From contig NW_025062477.1 of the NCBI RefSeq assembly GCF_000002995.4, positions 7,908,649 to 7,972,648 of the forward strand: 64,000 nt of DNA, given 5' to 3'. This stretch comes from Brugia malayi. Lineage: Eukaryota > Nematoda > Chromadorea > Rhabditida > Onchocercidae. The position numbers were made by a program, and so were the translations under genes. Below the pieces are notes generated by a model. That model saw only the letters and a list, made by a program, of their open reading frames with translations, made no database searches and was not told where the DNA came from. Every line of letters starts with the position of its first letter. Positions within the stretch are counted from its first letter, which is position 1. This document shows, piece after piece, positions 36,059 to 49,468 of the stretch.

Positions 36059-39000
36059 ATGGGTCGTGCACAGTTTGAATATGATGAAGTGGGTAACACA
36101 TTCTACTATGTTCTAGTGTCATTTTATGCCTTGGTGCTTATACCTGCAACATTTTTTTTCTGGCCTTCAAGTAAATTAGGTTGGTTTTTGTCATAATCAC
36201 TTTTGCCCTGTTTAATGTGCAGGACCAGTTTCAGTTGTGATTCTCTTAGGAGACTCCACCTAACACTACAAAAGATTTTTTTAGACTTTAAATACAACCA
36301 GCTTTCTGGAATATGAAATCAGCTAGATAAATATCACCGTCCGTCGAAAAGCAGTTAACAGCGTTCTTTCAATTAGTGGTAGCATGCAAATATCCAAATT
36401 TCAGATAAATCTGAAAAAAAAGAGCACTGCTACTGCGAGGGATGTACCGAAAAGCGTATTAAAGCAGAAGCAAAACGTCCATGGAGAAGAACTAAGAAAT
36501 TTCTAACTTTTTTAGCTTTAGCTTTAGCATGGATTTTATTTTTTATCATTGTACGTAAAGTAACGCAAATTGAAGTTGAGCATACCGAGTATGATCCATA
36601 CGCTATACTTGGCATCGATCAGGTAATTTTCTTGTGTTTACTAGCCTTAATCTCTTATGTTTTAGGATTTATATCCTTCATTTAGCTTATTTTTTGCAGC
36701 GCACTACAAAAGGATAAATTTTACACCACGAATTTTACCAGAACTGAGCCATTACTTTAGATCTTTTTTTTAAACGACAATCATTTATTTGTTATCTTAG
36801 AAACAGAATTTTTTAAGGGAGCGGCTAGCTCGGTTGTGAAAAAGAAATATCGCGAATTAAGTAAAACAATGCATCCCGATAAGGGAGGTGATCCTGTGCA
36901 ATTTGATCGCATCGCAAAAGCATATCAGGCATTAACTGATGACGAAAGCAGAGAAAATTGGGAGAAATATGGAAATCCGGATGGACCAACTGGTAAGTTA
37001 TAATTTGGACTTTACATAAATTTGGAATTATAACTTGTACTTTGTATCTCTCTGCACATATATGAATATATATGTATCTTCCACAATTGTCTTATCTACC
37101 TAGCAATTAAAATGAATTCCAGCGACTACGTTTGGAATTGCATTGCCGAAGTGGATAGTTAGTAAGGAATACGGTGTTTGGGTGCTTGCATTTTACGGCT
37201 TCGTCCTTATGGTTTTGCTTCCTTCAGCTGTTGTACGTATTTGCCGTTTCACTGGCCTTTAATGAGTCTTTTTTAACATTATGCTGAGATATTATGCATT
37301 TTCACTATCACTTTTGAAGGGGATTTGGTGGTACAATTCCATCAAATATAGTATTGATCAAGTATTATTGGATACTACGGAAATGTATTATTATTTTTTC
37401 CATAAAACACCGAAAATGGAAATAAATCGTAAGTATATATTTCTTTTCTTAGTAATATTTTCTTTTTTTTAATAATATTTGTTCTCTGAGTAGGCATGTA
37501 GGAAGTCGCGGATTTCACATTCTAAAAATTTTCAAAACAACGGATGTAGTATATATATTTAATACATACCTCTACAGTTATATATATATATATATATTAT
37601 GTTACTGATTTTCTAGGAACTTAGTTCCTAGAAACATAAATATAATTATACAGGATGGACCGTATTTTTTAGGTATTTTAATGGTACTTGGTGGTTCATT
37701 TGAATTCTGGAGACAATACAATAAGGAAATTATAGAACGTGAAAGTGACGATATTGAGTTGCCACCACTCATCAAACAGTTTAAAAATTTAAGTGAAAAT
37801 AAGAAGGAACGACCTCTTTGTTTGCCGTATTCTCTAAAGGCTCGCTTCTTTATCCATGCTCATTTGTCGCGTTTTACAATTGATTCATCCAATTTAAGAA
37901 GTGGTAATATATTTCTTAAAATATTTTGAGCTAACTTCGAAGATATTTCGAATTTTGTCTTCAAAAGATTCTTCATATTGCTTTGTAGTTTTTAGCTAGA
38001 AGTATTTTACAATAGTACCAATATCATATGATCGGTTATATCTAATACACTACGGTATACATTTTAGCGTAGATAAAGAGTATGTAGAATTAATGATTTT
38101 ATTATACACTGTTGTTTTAGATAGTGCTTATGTGATTTCTAAATGCGTTATGCTTACCAACGAGATGTTAGCTATCGCCCAGCATTTATGTTTCTACGGT
38201 AATCCTGCACGTTGCCCATCGTTGGATACGATCGAAAACTTGGCAAAATTATTGCCAATGATTGTCCAAGCGCTGTGGCCAAAAAATAGTCCTTTATTAC
38301 AGTTACCACATATCACAGAACAAAACTTGCATTATTTCCGCCGTGTAAGCGTATTTTCTATTAAAGATGGGTTTATATTCATGGCATTTCTTTTGTTTTA
38401 TAAAAACTAGCTTTATAATACATAAAGGATGTAGTGCATTTATTTTTTTCCTAGTTAGCAAGTTTTTATGTTCCTAATTTCTTTTTTGGGATTTCATGGA
38501 TTGGAAATAATTCATGTGTTAATTATACCAATTGTTAAGCTCTCTGGTGATGTTAAATTACTGTTCCAGAAATTCGCTTAGTCATGTAATTTTCTTTTTT
38601 TAGAATCGTATAATCACTTGTGCAGACCTTGCAAATCTAAACGAAATCAAGCGTCGTCAGGTATTGCAGTCGTTAAGCGATGCGGAATATAATGACATAG
38701 TCTTTGTACTGCAGTCTATGCCTAGGTTAAATATCGACCCTCATTTTGAAGGTAAGTAAATTCATTTTCATTTGATTTTTTAGTCCTCTCTATTTCATGT
38801 GTGTTGAGCGTAACCTTTTTCAGTGCAAGGTGAAGACGACGCTCAAAAAGTAACAGTTGGTTCTGTTGTTACCTTAAAGATTATTTTAACGAGAAGTTCG
38901 TTGTTAGATTTAAACAAACGGGAGGAAGAAATGCGCGAGATTAATGAGAAAGTATTGTTAAATGGTCTTTTATGAATTTTATTTGGACATATAGACAGAG

Positions 39001-40845
39001 TCTTTATCAATACAAATATTTCGTTTATTCACTAGAATTATTTTTATTGATAAAGACTCTGTCTGTATGATCGTTTTCATATTTTAAAGGACGCAGAACC
39101 AATGGAAATGATGGATGATGAGGAGGAAACAAATGAAGAAAGGGACAACAATGTGCCAAAGAGAAAAATATGGGAGAAGCCGAAGAAGAAACAAAATAGA
39201 ACAAAGCCAACCAGAAACAGACAAGGACATAAAGTTAAAGTAGTAAAAAGGGTTGTGGTTAAAGTAGATGAAAACAACAAACTGAAACTAGAAGACCAAA
39301 AGAAGGACAGGAAAGAGAATAATGATGATATGGAGACAAATGGCGATAGCGAAAATGAGGAGCTGAGCGATTCGGAAAAGGGCTATGTTAAAAAGTTTGT
39401 TTTCAAGTTGATCTTTGTAGTTACAGTTCTTCTTATAAATGAAAAATAATTCAGTCAAAATATATTATGAATGAATATATCAGAATGTACAGTTAGTTAT
39501 GTATTTTTATGATTTCTCAGATAACTGTATGATAAGTAGCTTTCTAAAGTATTTTGTAATCATTTCTTGTGTGATTTGGAGAAAGTATATTGCGTGATAT
39601 GTTCAATTTCCCAAAAATGTAGCCGAAGATTTTATGCAAAACTTCTTACACAAATTTTTTTTGTAGCGGAAACGAGAAGGAAAACGGTAGTGGTTCTGAA
39701 GGAATGGATGAGGAGGAATCTGATAATGAAGATTGGGCGAATGAAAATATGGTGAAAAAAGAGTCTATTTTAGTAAGTAGAAGTAAAAAAACTCATGCAG
39801 TACACTGTCCTTTCTTTCCGGGAGAAAAATTCGAGTGGTGGTGGTTACTACTGGTTGATAAGAAACTTCGCAAGCTGGTTGTACCGGCAGTGCATTGCAC
39901 AACACTTCTTAATGAGCAGACGGTTTGTTTTAAATGTTTTTCTGATCAGAAGAAAGTTCTACTTTTTTTTTTTCTTTTTGAAGATTGTGTCTGGGGTTGT
40001 TCTGAAATCGGAAACATGACCCAGGCGTTTGGATAAAGCAAGGAAAGCCGATGTATTATTCATCATTTTTCTTTAAAATAAATGTGGTTGCGTTAACGGT
40101 GGTGGTGATTAGTTAATTATATTCGTTAAGTGCCATTAATTTCAGGTAGAAATAAAGTTCGCGGCACCGCAGCACAAAGGCATTTATTACTATAATTTAT
40201 TAGTTAAATCGGATTCGTATATGGATTGTGATTATTTGCTGGACCTAAAGGTCAAATTTTCTTTTCCTTCTTTTGCATACACTTCTGTCATGAATCATTT
40301 AGTACTGTAGAACTTTATTCTGCACAGTATGACAATTTTGTCAGGTAATTTTTATACGTTAAAAGAGAAAATTTAAATGTGGAACACTTTCGTTGCACTA
40401 GATACCAAAATTGTTTGTGCTCCCTTTATACTATTTTCAGTAATGGAAATTCTCTTTGCAACAACTCTTTTGTTGCAAGTTTTAAAAGACAGTAATATAA
40501 GCAATATAATTTGAATTTAAGGACTGCCATCAAATTGGTTCGGTATGAACTCATACATGTATGAAAAATAATGTTACGAATTAATGAATTCTCGAAAAAA
40601 TAAAGGAAAAGCGAAGGGAAAAGATGAGGGAAGATCGCCAGATAGATATGGTGGTTGTGAACTTTTCCACAATCATTTTTCCACATTCATTCCAAGTGAC
40701 CTCTATTAAATATTTCTTTGATTTTTAGTTAGATGTACACGAGGCGAAGGAAGTGCCTATAATAAAATACGAGGATTCAGATGAGGAAGAGCAGTTGGAG
40801 GATTCATCTGATTATACAGAAGATTCGGAATCGGAACGCGAATAG
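36059..40845 (+). CDS. SEC63: SEC63 / DNJ-29, ER translocon J-domain protein
   Basis: SEC63 is an ER membrane protein that recruits BiP through a lumenal J domain to drive (post)translational translocation with SEC61 and SEC62. Thirteen exons in phase: 36059-36170, 36405-36622, 36818-36992, 37123-37232, 37320-37428, 37673-37903, 38121-38344, 38604-38751, 38824-38951, 39090-39394, 39667-39922, 40146-40250, 40729-40845, giving 745 residues (human 760). The N-terminus [12 protein letters not shown] is followed by a membrane segment; a second segment is in exon 2 and a third in exon 4. The J domain has HPD at 129-131, then [14 protein letters not shown] and [21 protein letters not shown]. Brl/Sec63 regions include [37 protein letters not shown] and [11 protein letters not shown] lysine-rich then acidic linker and an acidic C-terminal tail complete the family layout. 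C. elegans ortholog is dnj-29. Confidence 0.97.
38993..39064. repeat. Inverted repeat, 20-bp perfect arms, 32-nt loop
   Basis: 38993-39012 and 39045-39064 are exact reverse complements; allowing one mismatch the arms extend to about 25 bp. It lies in the SEC63 intron between exons ending 38951 and starting 39090. Confidence 0.93.
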
Positions 40846-42970
40846 GACTTTGCAAGTTCATGTTGATTGTTGTGATATTACCAATGTTAGTGTTTTGTAC
40901 AGATATTGACGGATTCTGTCACTTTTTTTTTTGTGACTTGATCCCTATGTCTTAAATTTATTGGTAATGGATAATGTGGGTATTTAATATCCCTGGAACT
41001 GGAAGCTCGAAGAGCATCTAATTTCCCGTTAATTCATGCTTGCCATGCAGTACTCAATGTAACTGCTAGACCTAGGAATTATGGGAAGAGGTTATCCAAA
41101 GTTGCTTGTTGTTTGACCGCAATCCCCAAAAAGGTAAGTTATTCTGTGATATTTGTTTTCTTTTTCTTTTTTTTTTTTTTTTTTTTGCATTAAAAATTCT
41201 TTTAGTGTGACTCTTAATCTTCACTATACAAATACTCTTGATTTTTATGGGTGCTTTTGAAAATTAGCAGTAATATTAAAAATAATAGAAGGTTGGAATC
41301 AGTGCAAGATAAATTTTCATATGACTTTTCATAAAAAGAAATAAATGGACTGGATCAACAGTTATAAATCCTAACTTAGAGATAACAAGTATTTCATAAA
41401 GTTAGCATTCTTTCACTCGCTCCGAAAAGGCACAGTATGTTTGATTTGGAAAGAATGCCATCTCATAAAAATATTGATTTGCGGAATCCTCACACATTTA
41501 TCATGCAAATAATTCACGAATTATCACTTTGAAACTTTATGGAAGTTCCATAAATAAAGTGTATGTTTAATGATAGTTCACGTATGTTCGATTCTTTATT
41601 TTATGGAAGTTCCTACGAACTTTTGAGAATGCCATAGTATATGCAAAAAAAAAAAGCAGTTTGCATATAAATTGACTTTGCATATAAGTGCTAACAATGA
41701 CTTGAGAAAAAAATTTAAAAAAAAAAAAACCATTTTCTTAAAAATGTAACTTTATATTATGAAATATTGTGAAAAAAAAAAAGTTACGAAATAGTGCAAA
41801 CAACCAATCCACATAAAATTATAGGGGAGAACTGGTTTAGGATAGTGGAACAACAGCTTGAAAGGGTGGTAATTTTTGTCAGAAAAATAATTTTTACTAA
41901 TCTAGATTCTAACTGATTCTTTTCTGTTCTTTGCTTATTTTGTCCGACAATCTAAGAGCATAATGAGCAGACCTAGGCATCCGAGATATTTAGGTATAAT
42001 CTAGTTCTAAGATAAAATCACGATGTATTCATTTTTATAGATATTTTTATGCAGTATTGATGAAATAAGGAATGGAGGAAAAAGAAATAAAGAACCATAA
42101 AGATACTGAGATCTCGAACATCTCCAAACTTTTCCAGAAAGGCGTCTGAAAAATGAAGTTTAGAGTGGCGCAAGAAATCAGACACGCTGTGAGTATGCTG
42201 AAAAAATATGAAAAGCTCCCTTTCAACTCATTTCAAATTTCTTGTTTCAACAAGCAAAATTCTGTTGCATACAAAGTGATGTGCATAAATGACATTAGCA
42301 CGTTCCTGAAAATTCATCTCTTTTCAGCGTAGTAAGCCGAGAGACGCATACATTGTATTGCTGACAACAATATGGCTAGTAGGCGCATTTTTAATTTTGT
42401 AAATTTTTACAAGTGAATAAATTGAAGTGATTTGAGATTCAAGAAAATCGACAATCACTTCAGAGAATGAATCATTAGAATTAAAGGAAATGAAAATGAA
42501 ACATTTAAATTAAGGAAATCAAAGCTTGAAAAGCAGATAATCATCACAGCTAGAGAAATTTATACCTTTCTACACTTCACTTTGAGGACATACTCTTTGT
42601 TAAGGAAACCACTATCTTAGCAAGAATACCGAAACCTAATTATTATTAGCACGTATGAACAAACAATGCAATGAAGTCTAAATGTACTTACTTCGTATTG
42701 ATCAAAAAGTTACTTTAAGACTAGCAGAAGCTGAACACCTGATATGCAATCACTTCCATATTTCTGCCCCATTATGAATATCAGACCAATTATTTCTTCT
42801 AAGTTAGACAAAACAGTGATAATCATCTTTCCCTCCGACTAAACTTCAAAGACAGTGTCACAAAACAACTGGAAGAAATACATGTCCGAATTTGAAAATT
42901 CGAAGTAAAAATCACATTAATCAACTTGTGTGACTGGCATACTGTGGTACCAATTCACCGAAAATATCTT
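40846..42970. other. Convergent spacer between SEC63 and mel-26
   Basis: 2.1 kb expected to contain both 3' UTRs. Includes a poly-T tract near 41170-41187 and several A-rich runs. A short palindrome around 41530-41550 (TTATGGAA/TTCCATAA) recurs in part at about 41601. No gene seen. Confidence 0.5.
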
Positions 42971-45153
42971 CTATGAGTTACCTCTGTCAGATGATTTATC
43001 GAAGTGACGAACGATATCCGTCACAAGATCATGATGCTGTTTAACAACATTGTCCCAACCTGGCGTGGATGTAATGTTTCGTGGATGCTGGATAATAAAT
43101 TCCACGGCACGATGTCTAAGACGTGGTGCGCTGTAGATATCCGAAACGATGAGCAATTCACAAACATTTTCAAATGTCAACGCCTATAAATGAAAAGACA
43201 AACATCTTTAAAACGTGGAATTTTTATTTCACAAGAATTCTCCAGTTCTCATGCAGATTAATGCTAATCATCTGGATTTTTCTATTCATAGATTTAGGCA
43301 AACAATGTCCTCAAAATTAGTATGAATTGACAAATGAAAAAAAAAAAAAAAAAAAAAACCAAATGAGATATTTACAAATCATCACCTGAATTAAGGCTTT
43401 CTCACAGTGACTTTTTAATTCTTCAAGCCGATACTTGTCTGCAGCAATTAATAAATCGGAAGCAAATGCGAATTCATTAACATCTCTCAAACAACGTCCA
43501 CAATAAATGAAATTAAGCATTTCCGTAACTGTATCATATTCCAAATCTTCGATCACCATTATACCCTTAATAAGGCATTCCAAACTAAACAGTGAATACC
43601 ATAATTTGGCACTTCGTTATGTAAATAAGCAAAGTTTTTTTATTTTATTTTATTTTATTTTTTTTTTTTTTTTGAAATCTTGTTATTCGCTCCATTGAAC
43701 TTCGCAATAATTGAACAAAGCGCATACGAATTAAACTTACCGTTTTTGCTTCATTCGTATCTTCATGCCTTAACATAGCAGCAAAAACCGGAGATCTGGC
43801 TGCTAAGATAGCACGATGAACTCTAATCTCTCGCTCGCCTACTTTTATTGCGAAATCAGTCAAAACATTATCCTTCAACATTTTCAAATAATCCTCCGTT
43901 AGTTGTTGCTCGCTATTACTCTGGAAACGATCTTAGTAATAAACTCATATAAACTAATGAAATAAATACTGCTCTTTCATCCTTCACCTTTTCCACGCGA
44001 ACGAAGAAAATGGGAAAAGTACAACATTAAAAAGTAAAATCGAACATTGTAATAAAACATTAAAATTCAACAAGCTCACAGTTAACATCTCCTCTAGCGT
44101 TGTCGTAACAGTTTCCACAGCTACATCTATTTCAACATTCACAATAATTGAATCATTTGGCAGTATCTGCGGAAAGAGAACATCTCGTTTTATATACGAA
44201 ACATAGTCTGAATGGGAAGGGTTTGGATGAATACGCATTTCGATCTCTTTCATTTCGCTGGTACGTAAAATGAAGCTGAAAAGATAAAGCTCAATAATAA
44301 TATTAAAACCTCACGGAATGAAATAATGATTAGTACACTGACACGAATATTTTCCTTATTATATCAATTTGAAAGTCAGAAAATGGCGTATTTTGCGATA
44401 AAAAATGCTTTCGATAATTCCAAACTAAAATCTTGATTCATTAATGCATTACTCATCTTATCTCGAACCTTTTCTAACATAAAATTATTAAGTTACTTAC
44501 CGGGATTTGAAGCCAATTTTTCCATTCTTGCACGGTGCATTCGTATTACTGACCACTCTATTAAGGCATAAAAAGACAAAATCTTTGTTGTTTTCACCAT
44601 TTCCCTTAGGATAAATTTTGATGGACCAGGTAAGGGTATCTTCACCGCGATGTAAGTGAACAAAATTTTCCAAATATTCCTGGTAACAATGCGAAAAATT
44701 CTTCACTGTCCAACTGTGTTTCACATGCTGAAAATATCTAACCATTAGTTTCAATTGACTTCATAACGCAATGAAGGTGCACTAAGCAGCTTTCGATCCA
44801 GAATTTAAACCCTTAAAAACCAAGTGACAATCATTATTCTAAACATTTCTCATGTTGTTTTCTTCTAAATAGTCTTCTAAATATTTCGATCATACTGCCA
44901 TCTCTTTAATTAAAGTAACTTGAAAATTTTCTAACTTCTACCCTATTAAAGCGCTTAAATACAGCAAGCAAAGCATTATCAGATCTCAAAATTCAAGGAT
45001 ACTTGCAGAAAAAACGCAAACAATTGGCAATCGAAACCAAATAATCCAACAAACCTCAACTCTGATCTCAGTTTGCGAAGAATTTGAGGAGTGAGAAGCC
45101 AACGTCGATGAAGATTCAATTGGCATAGTTAACTCGGAGTTCGATGGCTCCAT
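42971..45153 (-). CDS. mel-26: MEL-26, MATH-BTB substrate adaptor of CUL-3 ubiquitin ligase
   Basis: In C. elegans MEL-26 brings katanin MEI-1 to CUL-3 for ubiquitination after meiosis and also acts in the cytoskeleton. Six exons in phase: 45153-45055, 44727-44501, 44275-44080, 43920-43741, 43565-43386, 43183-42971, giving 364 residues. The Ser-rich N-terminus (33 residues) is followed by the MATH domain from HVKHSWTVKNFSHCYQEYLE through SIKIYPKGNGENNKDFVFLC and RIHPNPSHSDYVSYIKRDV. The BTB domain starts near residue 175 with NSEQQLTEDY and contains FAIKVGEREIRVHRAILAAR, SPVFAAMLRHEDTNEAK and MLNFIYCGRC; then AADKYRLEELKSHCEKAL and a BACK-like tail with PGWDNVVKQH. These match MEL-26 rather than SPOP. 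Exon 5 uses a TTATTAAG acceptor to keep phase. Confidence 0.95.
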
Positions 45154-46768
45154 CCTTTTTAAAAATCCTTGAAAAATAAATTCAAAACAAACGGAAAGTC
45201 CAACAAAAAGGAACACTTCGAATAATTAACAGTTCTTTCACTATGAGTGGATATTAACATCGAACAGAAACGATTTACTGAAATACTATGCGATCCATTC
45301 GTTTAATGAAATGATTTCCTAATAACTTTTAGCGATAATAAAACCTCAATAACTACTACTACTGCTAATCCAGCAGCACAACAATACTAAAAAACTATTT
45401 TCATGAACTTACTCGAAAAATAAATAATTATGCGATGAAATCCTTAAAATACATTCACCAACAAATTGTTAATGTCAAATTTGCAAACTAAAAGTGCAAA
45501 TACCAGTCAACTTTCCAGTAAGACAACATGAATTTTTAATCAAACTTGTGACCCTATAAAGCTTTTAATGGACACTGATATATAACAAAATAATCGACTT
45601 TTGGAAATAATGTGCTAAAACGACTTGTAAAAGCAATAAAGAATTGAAATATTCATCTGGTCAACATGAATTAACAGCTAAGCTGCTTATTGCATCATTT
45701 TTCTCAAAAAAAAAATGTTACCCGTCCATTTTGAGCATTTTGAATATGCTGAAACTTACATAAAGTATTTAAGAAGTTCAATTTAAAACAAAAAACATGA
45801 AAAATTCTAATAACACTATAAAAGAGGAAAATACAAAGACAACAAATATTGCCATTGAAAGCTAACTTTATATAAAAAGAGAAATAAATGACTATGTGGA
45901 TAAATGACGAAATAACAAAATAACATCGATATGTTAATGCGCATAAAAAAGAAATAGTTGAGCAAAAGTCTCGCTTATGAAAGTTTTTCATTGTTGAGAG
46001 CAGAACATAATAATCGGCAGATCAGTTAACCCTGAATCCTTTAAATACAGCGTTACAGCGCTACCCAAAAGAACATGGAACGCTACAATTACTCACTAAT
46101 AGCAGATCATCGCGGAATTTTGCGATTTATAAAGAAAAACGGTTAATTATGAGGAAGATAGCGTAGAATTAATCTGACTGTTGCAAACAATAAACGATTT
46201 ATGAAACAGAAAGCTGAATCTTGTAAAACAATCACTGAATCTAAAAAAAAGAAAAAAAAAATCACTGAAACACAAAATACACTACCTTTTGAACTCATTT
46301 TTTTAACAAATATATTATATATTAATGAAAATCTTCAGGTAATTATGAATCTAAAACCAAATATGCAGCAGCTAGATCACAGACAATTACAGAGTGCACT
46401 AACTTTGTTGGATATATATAAGAAATAATTTATCACCAGAAATACATCTTGTCTTAATCTTAAAAAAAATTTTTTTTCTCGCGTTATTTTTAAGAAAAAA
46501 TTTCAGACAATTCAAAACTAGTTAGAATTTTTTATTAAGCAAGATGAAAAACCCAAAAATGACAAAAAACGCTTCATAATTCTATTTATTATATCATTAT
46601 GGTTTTCGGTTCGGAAAAAGTAAAGACAGTTAAAGTAAACTAATCCTGGCTTCAAAAAGTAGCAAAGCAAAAATTTGGAACAACTGTCATGCGATGATAG
46701 TAATTACTACTGTCACCGTATGATGTTGCGTTACGTAGTTTTCGCTACGCTGTGGATTGCAAAGATTT
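45154..46768. other. Spacer between gld-4 3' end and mel-26 5' end
   Basis: 1.6 kb of AT-rich sequence on which both neighbours are transcribed leftwards. A TTTTTCAAG acceptor (AG at about 45168-45169) lies just before the mel-26 ATG. The open frames at 45704-45991 and 46201-46428 are low-complexity and unsupported. Confidence 0.5.
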
Positions 46769-49468
46769 TTAAACATTCGGCGAGGAGACGTGGGAAATCA
46801 ACGAAGTATTCAGAAGTGGTGGTGAAAAAGTTTCTGGTGTGGAAGCTTTAGAAAGTGAAGGAGATGAGGTACCATCTGATAGAACACGCCCTTTTAACCA
46901 ATTTCTGTAGCGAATCATTCGCGGCGAAATGTGCAGAATAAGGGATAGAAGCGAACCGTGGTAACGTGCACGCCATACTGATGAATATTCGCGTGACCGA
47001 ACAAATACTGCACACAGCGTAGCAAAGGCATGTTCAAAAGCTTGTCGAACTAATTGGATGTTATGCGAACAACGTCCGATATCGTTCCCTTAACAGCTCT
47101 TTAAAGTAATGATTTATGGAGTTCAAACTTTGAAGTTCAAACATCTTCAAAACTGAAGCTCATACTTCTTTTGGTTGTGGAAGTAAATGCTACTTTAATG
47201 TAATACATGCAAAGTAAATAGAATAGATAAGTCGGAGTTTTCATTATAAAATCAGTCTCCAAGAATACCAAAGAATATTCCTCGAAATGTAATTGAATTC
47301 TTGCTCGTACCTGATATAATTTTGAAAAAACTTCAAGTATAATTTTACTACCTGGTTGTAAAGGATCCTCAATACATAACATCGAATTTGATGGTCTATT
47401 CATCTGTACTAAAATTTCATCTTTGCAAACATACGCTCCACCGCTATGAATACGCAAAGCTGTTTTCATGTAATTGAATTCTTGCCCGTAAAGTTGCAAA
47501 AAATTAAGCAACAACACACCCATATTCACTTCCGTGATTCTCTTATATGAATAATCGTACGATGGGTGAAGCTGCAATTATTAAGTTATTACTGCGAATA
47601 CTAATCACCTCCTACAAGACCCAATAAAACTAGCTAAATCTCGAAGAAACGACGAAAAATTCTTTACATCATTTATGAAATAAGCAAAAACTGAAATAAA
47701 GCAAATGTTTATAACATTATTCAGGAAATCAGCTATAGAAAAAGTACCTGCAAAAAGCTAATTAGCATTAAAATAAGCCCGTAAGATGATAAACCACCCG
47801 TAAATACCTGAAATATTTCATATCGAACGAAAGAAACAGCCAGATGAAGCCAGATGAAAATTGAAGCCAGATGAACATACACGACTTTTACAGAAAGCTG
47901 ACATTACAAAGTTTTTCACCACTCACGAATCAGTAAAATAATGGTTTAAAAAAAGTTATTAGAATATATCATATAAAACGTACATTTTTAGAGTTTTGTA
48001 AAAAGGAAAAAGTAATAAAGTCCAAAATAATTAGTGATGTGGTTTCTAATTACAAAAAAAAAAAACCGCACTTGATTTAGCTGCCGCTGCATCAAAAACT
48101 GTTTGAGGACCAGCACTAGTGGCTCAAGAACGGGATATCGCATTTTCATATCCTCAATAAATTTTGCTGAACGAACACCCTGCACTGTATTGAATGAAAT
48201 ATCCAAGTATATCTTGGTATCCTTGTCGACCATCTTCACTATTGGTACAAATGCTTTGTCAAGCACATTGATTGATTCCGTAATTCCAGATTCTCTGAAA
48301 AATTAAGTTTAAAACGAGTAAATTACGTCCAACCAATGTCAAATCAATCATTTTTTTCCGGAAACCGCATCTTCAAACAAAATACTCAACAAGTGACAGT
48401 AATTATTTACATTTTTTATAAAAAAAAGGAAAATTTATATCACAACATAGCCTTACAAATCGAAAGATACAAACTTCAGTGCTATTGCCGTCTTCCAGAG
48501 AGGTGGTTCCTCGCTCACTAAGTCACTTTCCACAACCACATCGATGTCTGAGGTAGGTAAAAACAAGCTCGTGTATAGGCTGCCAAATACATCAATTTTT
48601 GCTGTCGGCCAAATTCGTTGCAGGACTCCACGAACTCGCTCGAATACACGAAGTCGTAATGCCCTTTCTAGTGGGGATGGCTTCAACCATGCATACAGAT
48701 CTAATAATTCTTCGTGTAGCCTACAATTTCTATACACTTTCATATCTTAAAATCTCCACTTCGTAGTTTTATTCCAACAGTTTTTGAAAACTGTTATAGC
48801 CGCTATAGGTAGCTATAAATGCAAAAAACATTTGCTGCTAAATCGGAAATCCGACTTCTTATGAAGTCGAACCGATCTTTCTTATGAAAGATAAACCGAA
48901 AGCAGATGACAACTTACTTTGAGTTGAACTTAATATTTCATTTATTCCTATTCACTGTTGTATTTTATATTTCTGCATTTATCAAAAAACTATTTCACCT
49001 TTTCAGAAAGAAGCATACTAACCCTCGTAAAGAAAGAGCATATCTTCGTCGACACCACGGAGCAATCAACGCAGTACCTTCTCTTGGCGGCCAGTACACA
49101 CGATCTGATGAATCTGCTGTGAAATTCAGTGCTTCTTCCTCCCCCTCCCCCTCCGAACTACTCCTGGAAATTTCTACAGGATGACATTTCAACTTTCTAA
49201 TTTTATTTAAGTCAAATGTCGGTGAGATAGGATTTCCATTACTCCATTATCCTACAAGATGAAAAAAGAGGAATGAGAAGAAAGAAAAGGGACCAAATAA
49301 CTAGCTTACAATTCATGTGTCTGAAAGTCGCCCAAATCAAAACTGAAATGTTATGAAGAACTACAGCTAAAGGAACTGTGAAAGAATAGAGGAAACTGAA
49401 AAATTAACTTACGAAGGAACAGAATCGCACTGATCAGCCACCTTAGGAGTGTTATCTTTCAAAATCAT
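46769..49468 (-). CDS. gld-4: GLD-4, non-canonical poly(A) polymerase (TRF4/PAPD5/PAPD7 family)
   Basis: Cytoplasmic poly(A) polymerases of this family extend mRNA tails; C. elegans GLD-4 acts in the germline with GLS-1. Seven exons in phase: 49468-49413, 49163-49023, 48720-48475, 48294-48072, 47807-47748, 47571-47352, 47088-46769, giving 421 residues. The nucleotidyltransferase core shows VFGSLYTSLFLPTSDIDVVV with metal-binding Asp124 and Asp126, and Asp179 in IYLDISFN. The central and PAP-associated domains show PVLEPLVLVLKQFLMQRQLN, VFTGGLSSYGLILMLISFLQ, NMGVLLLNFLQLYGQEFNY, SMLCIEDPLQPGNDIGRCS and LVRQAFEHAFATL. An acidic Ser/Glu N-terminus precedes PWCRRRYALSLRGLHEEL. The protein ends about 75 residues after the PAP-associated domain, without the long C-terminal extension of C. 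elegans GLD-4, so a further spliced 3' part cannot be excluded. The start exon directly follows a TTTAAG acceptor. Confidence 0.93.
48776..48892. repeat. Cluster of three short hairpins in a gld-4 intron
   Basis: 9-bp hairpin at 48776-48795 (2-nt loop), 7-bp hairpin at 48852-48869 and 7-bp hairpin at 48875-48892; the last two share the loop sequence TTAT. All are in the intron between exons 49163-49023 and 48720-48475. Confidence 0.8.
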
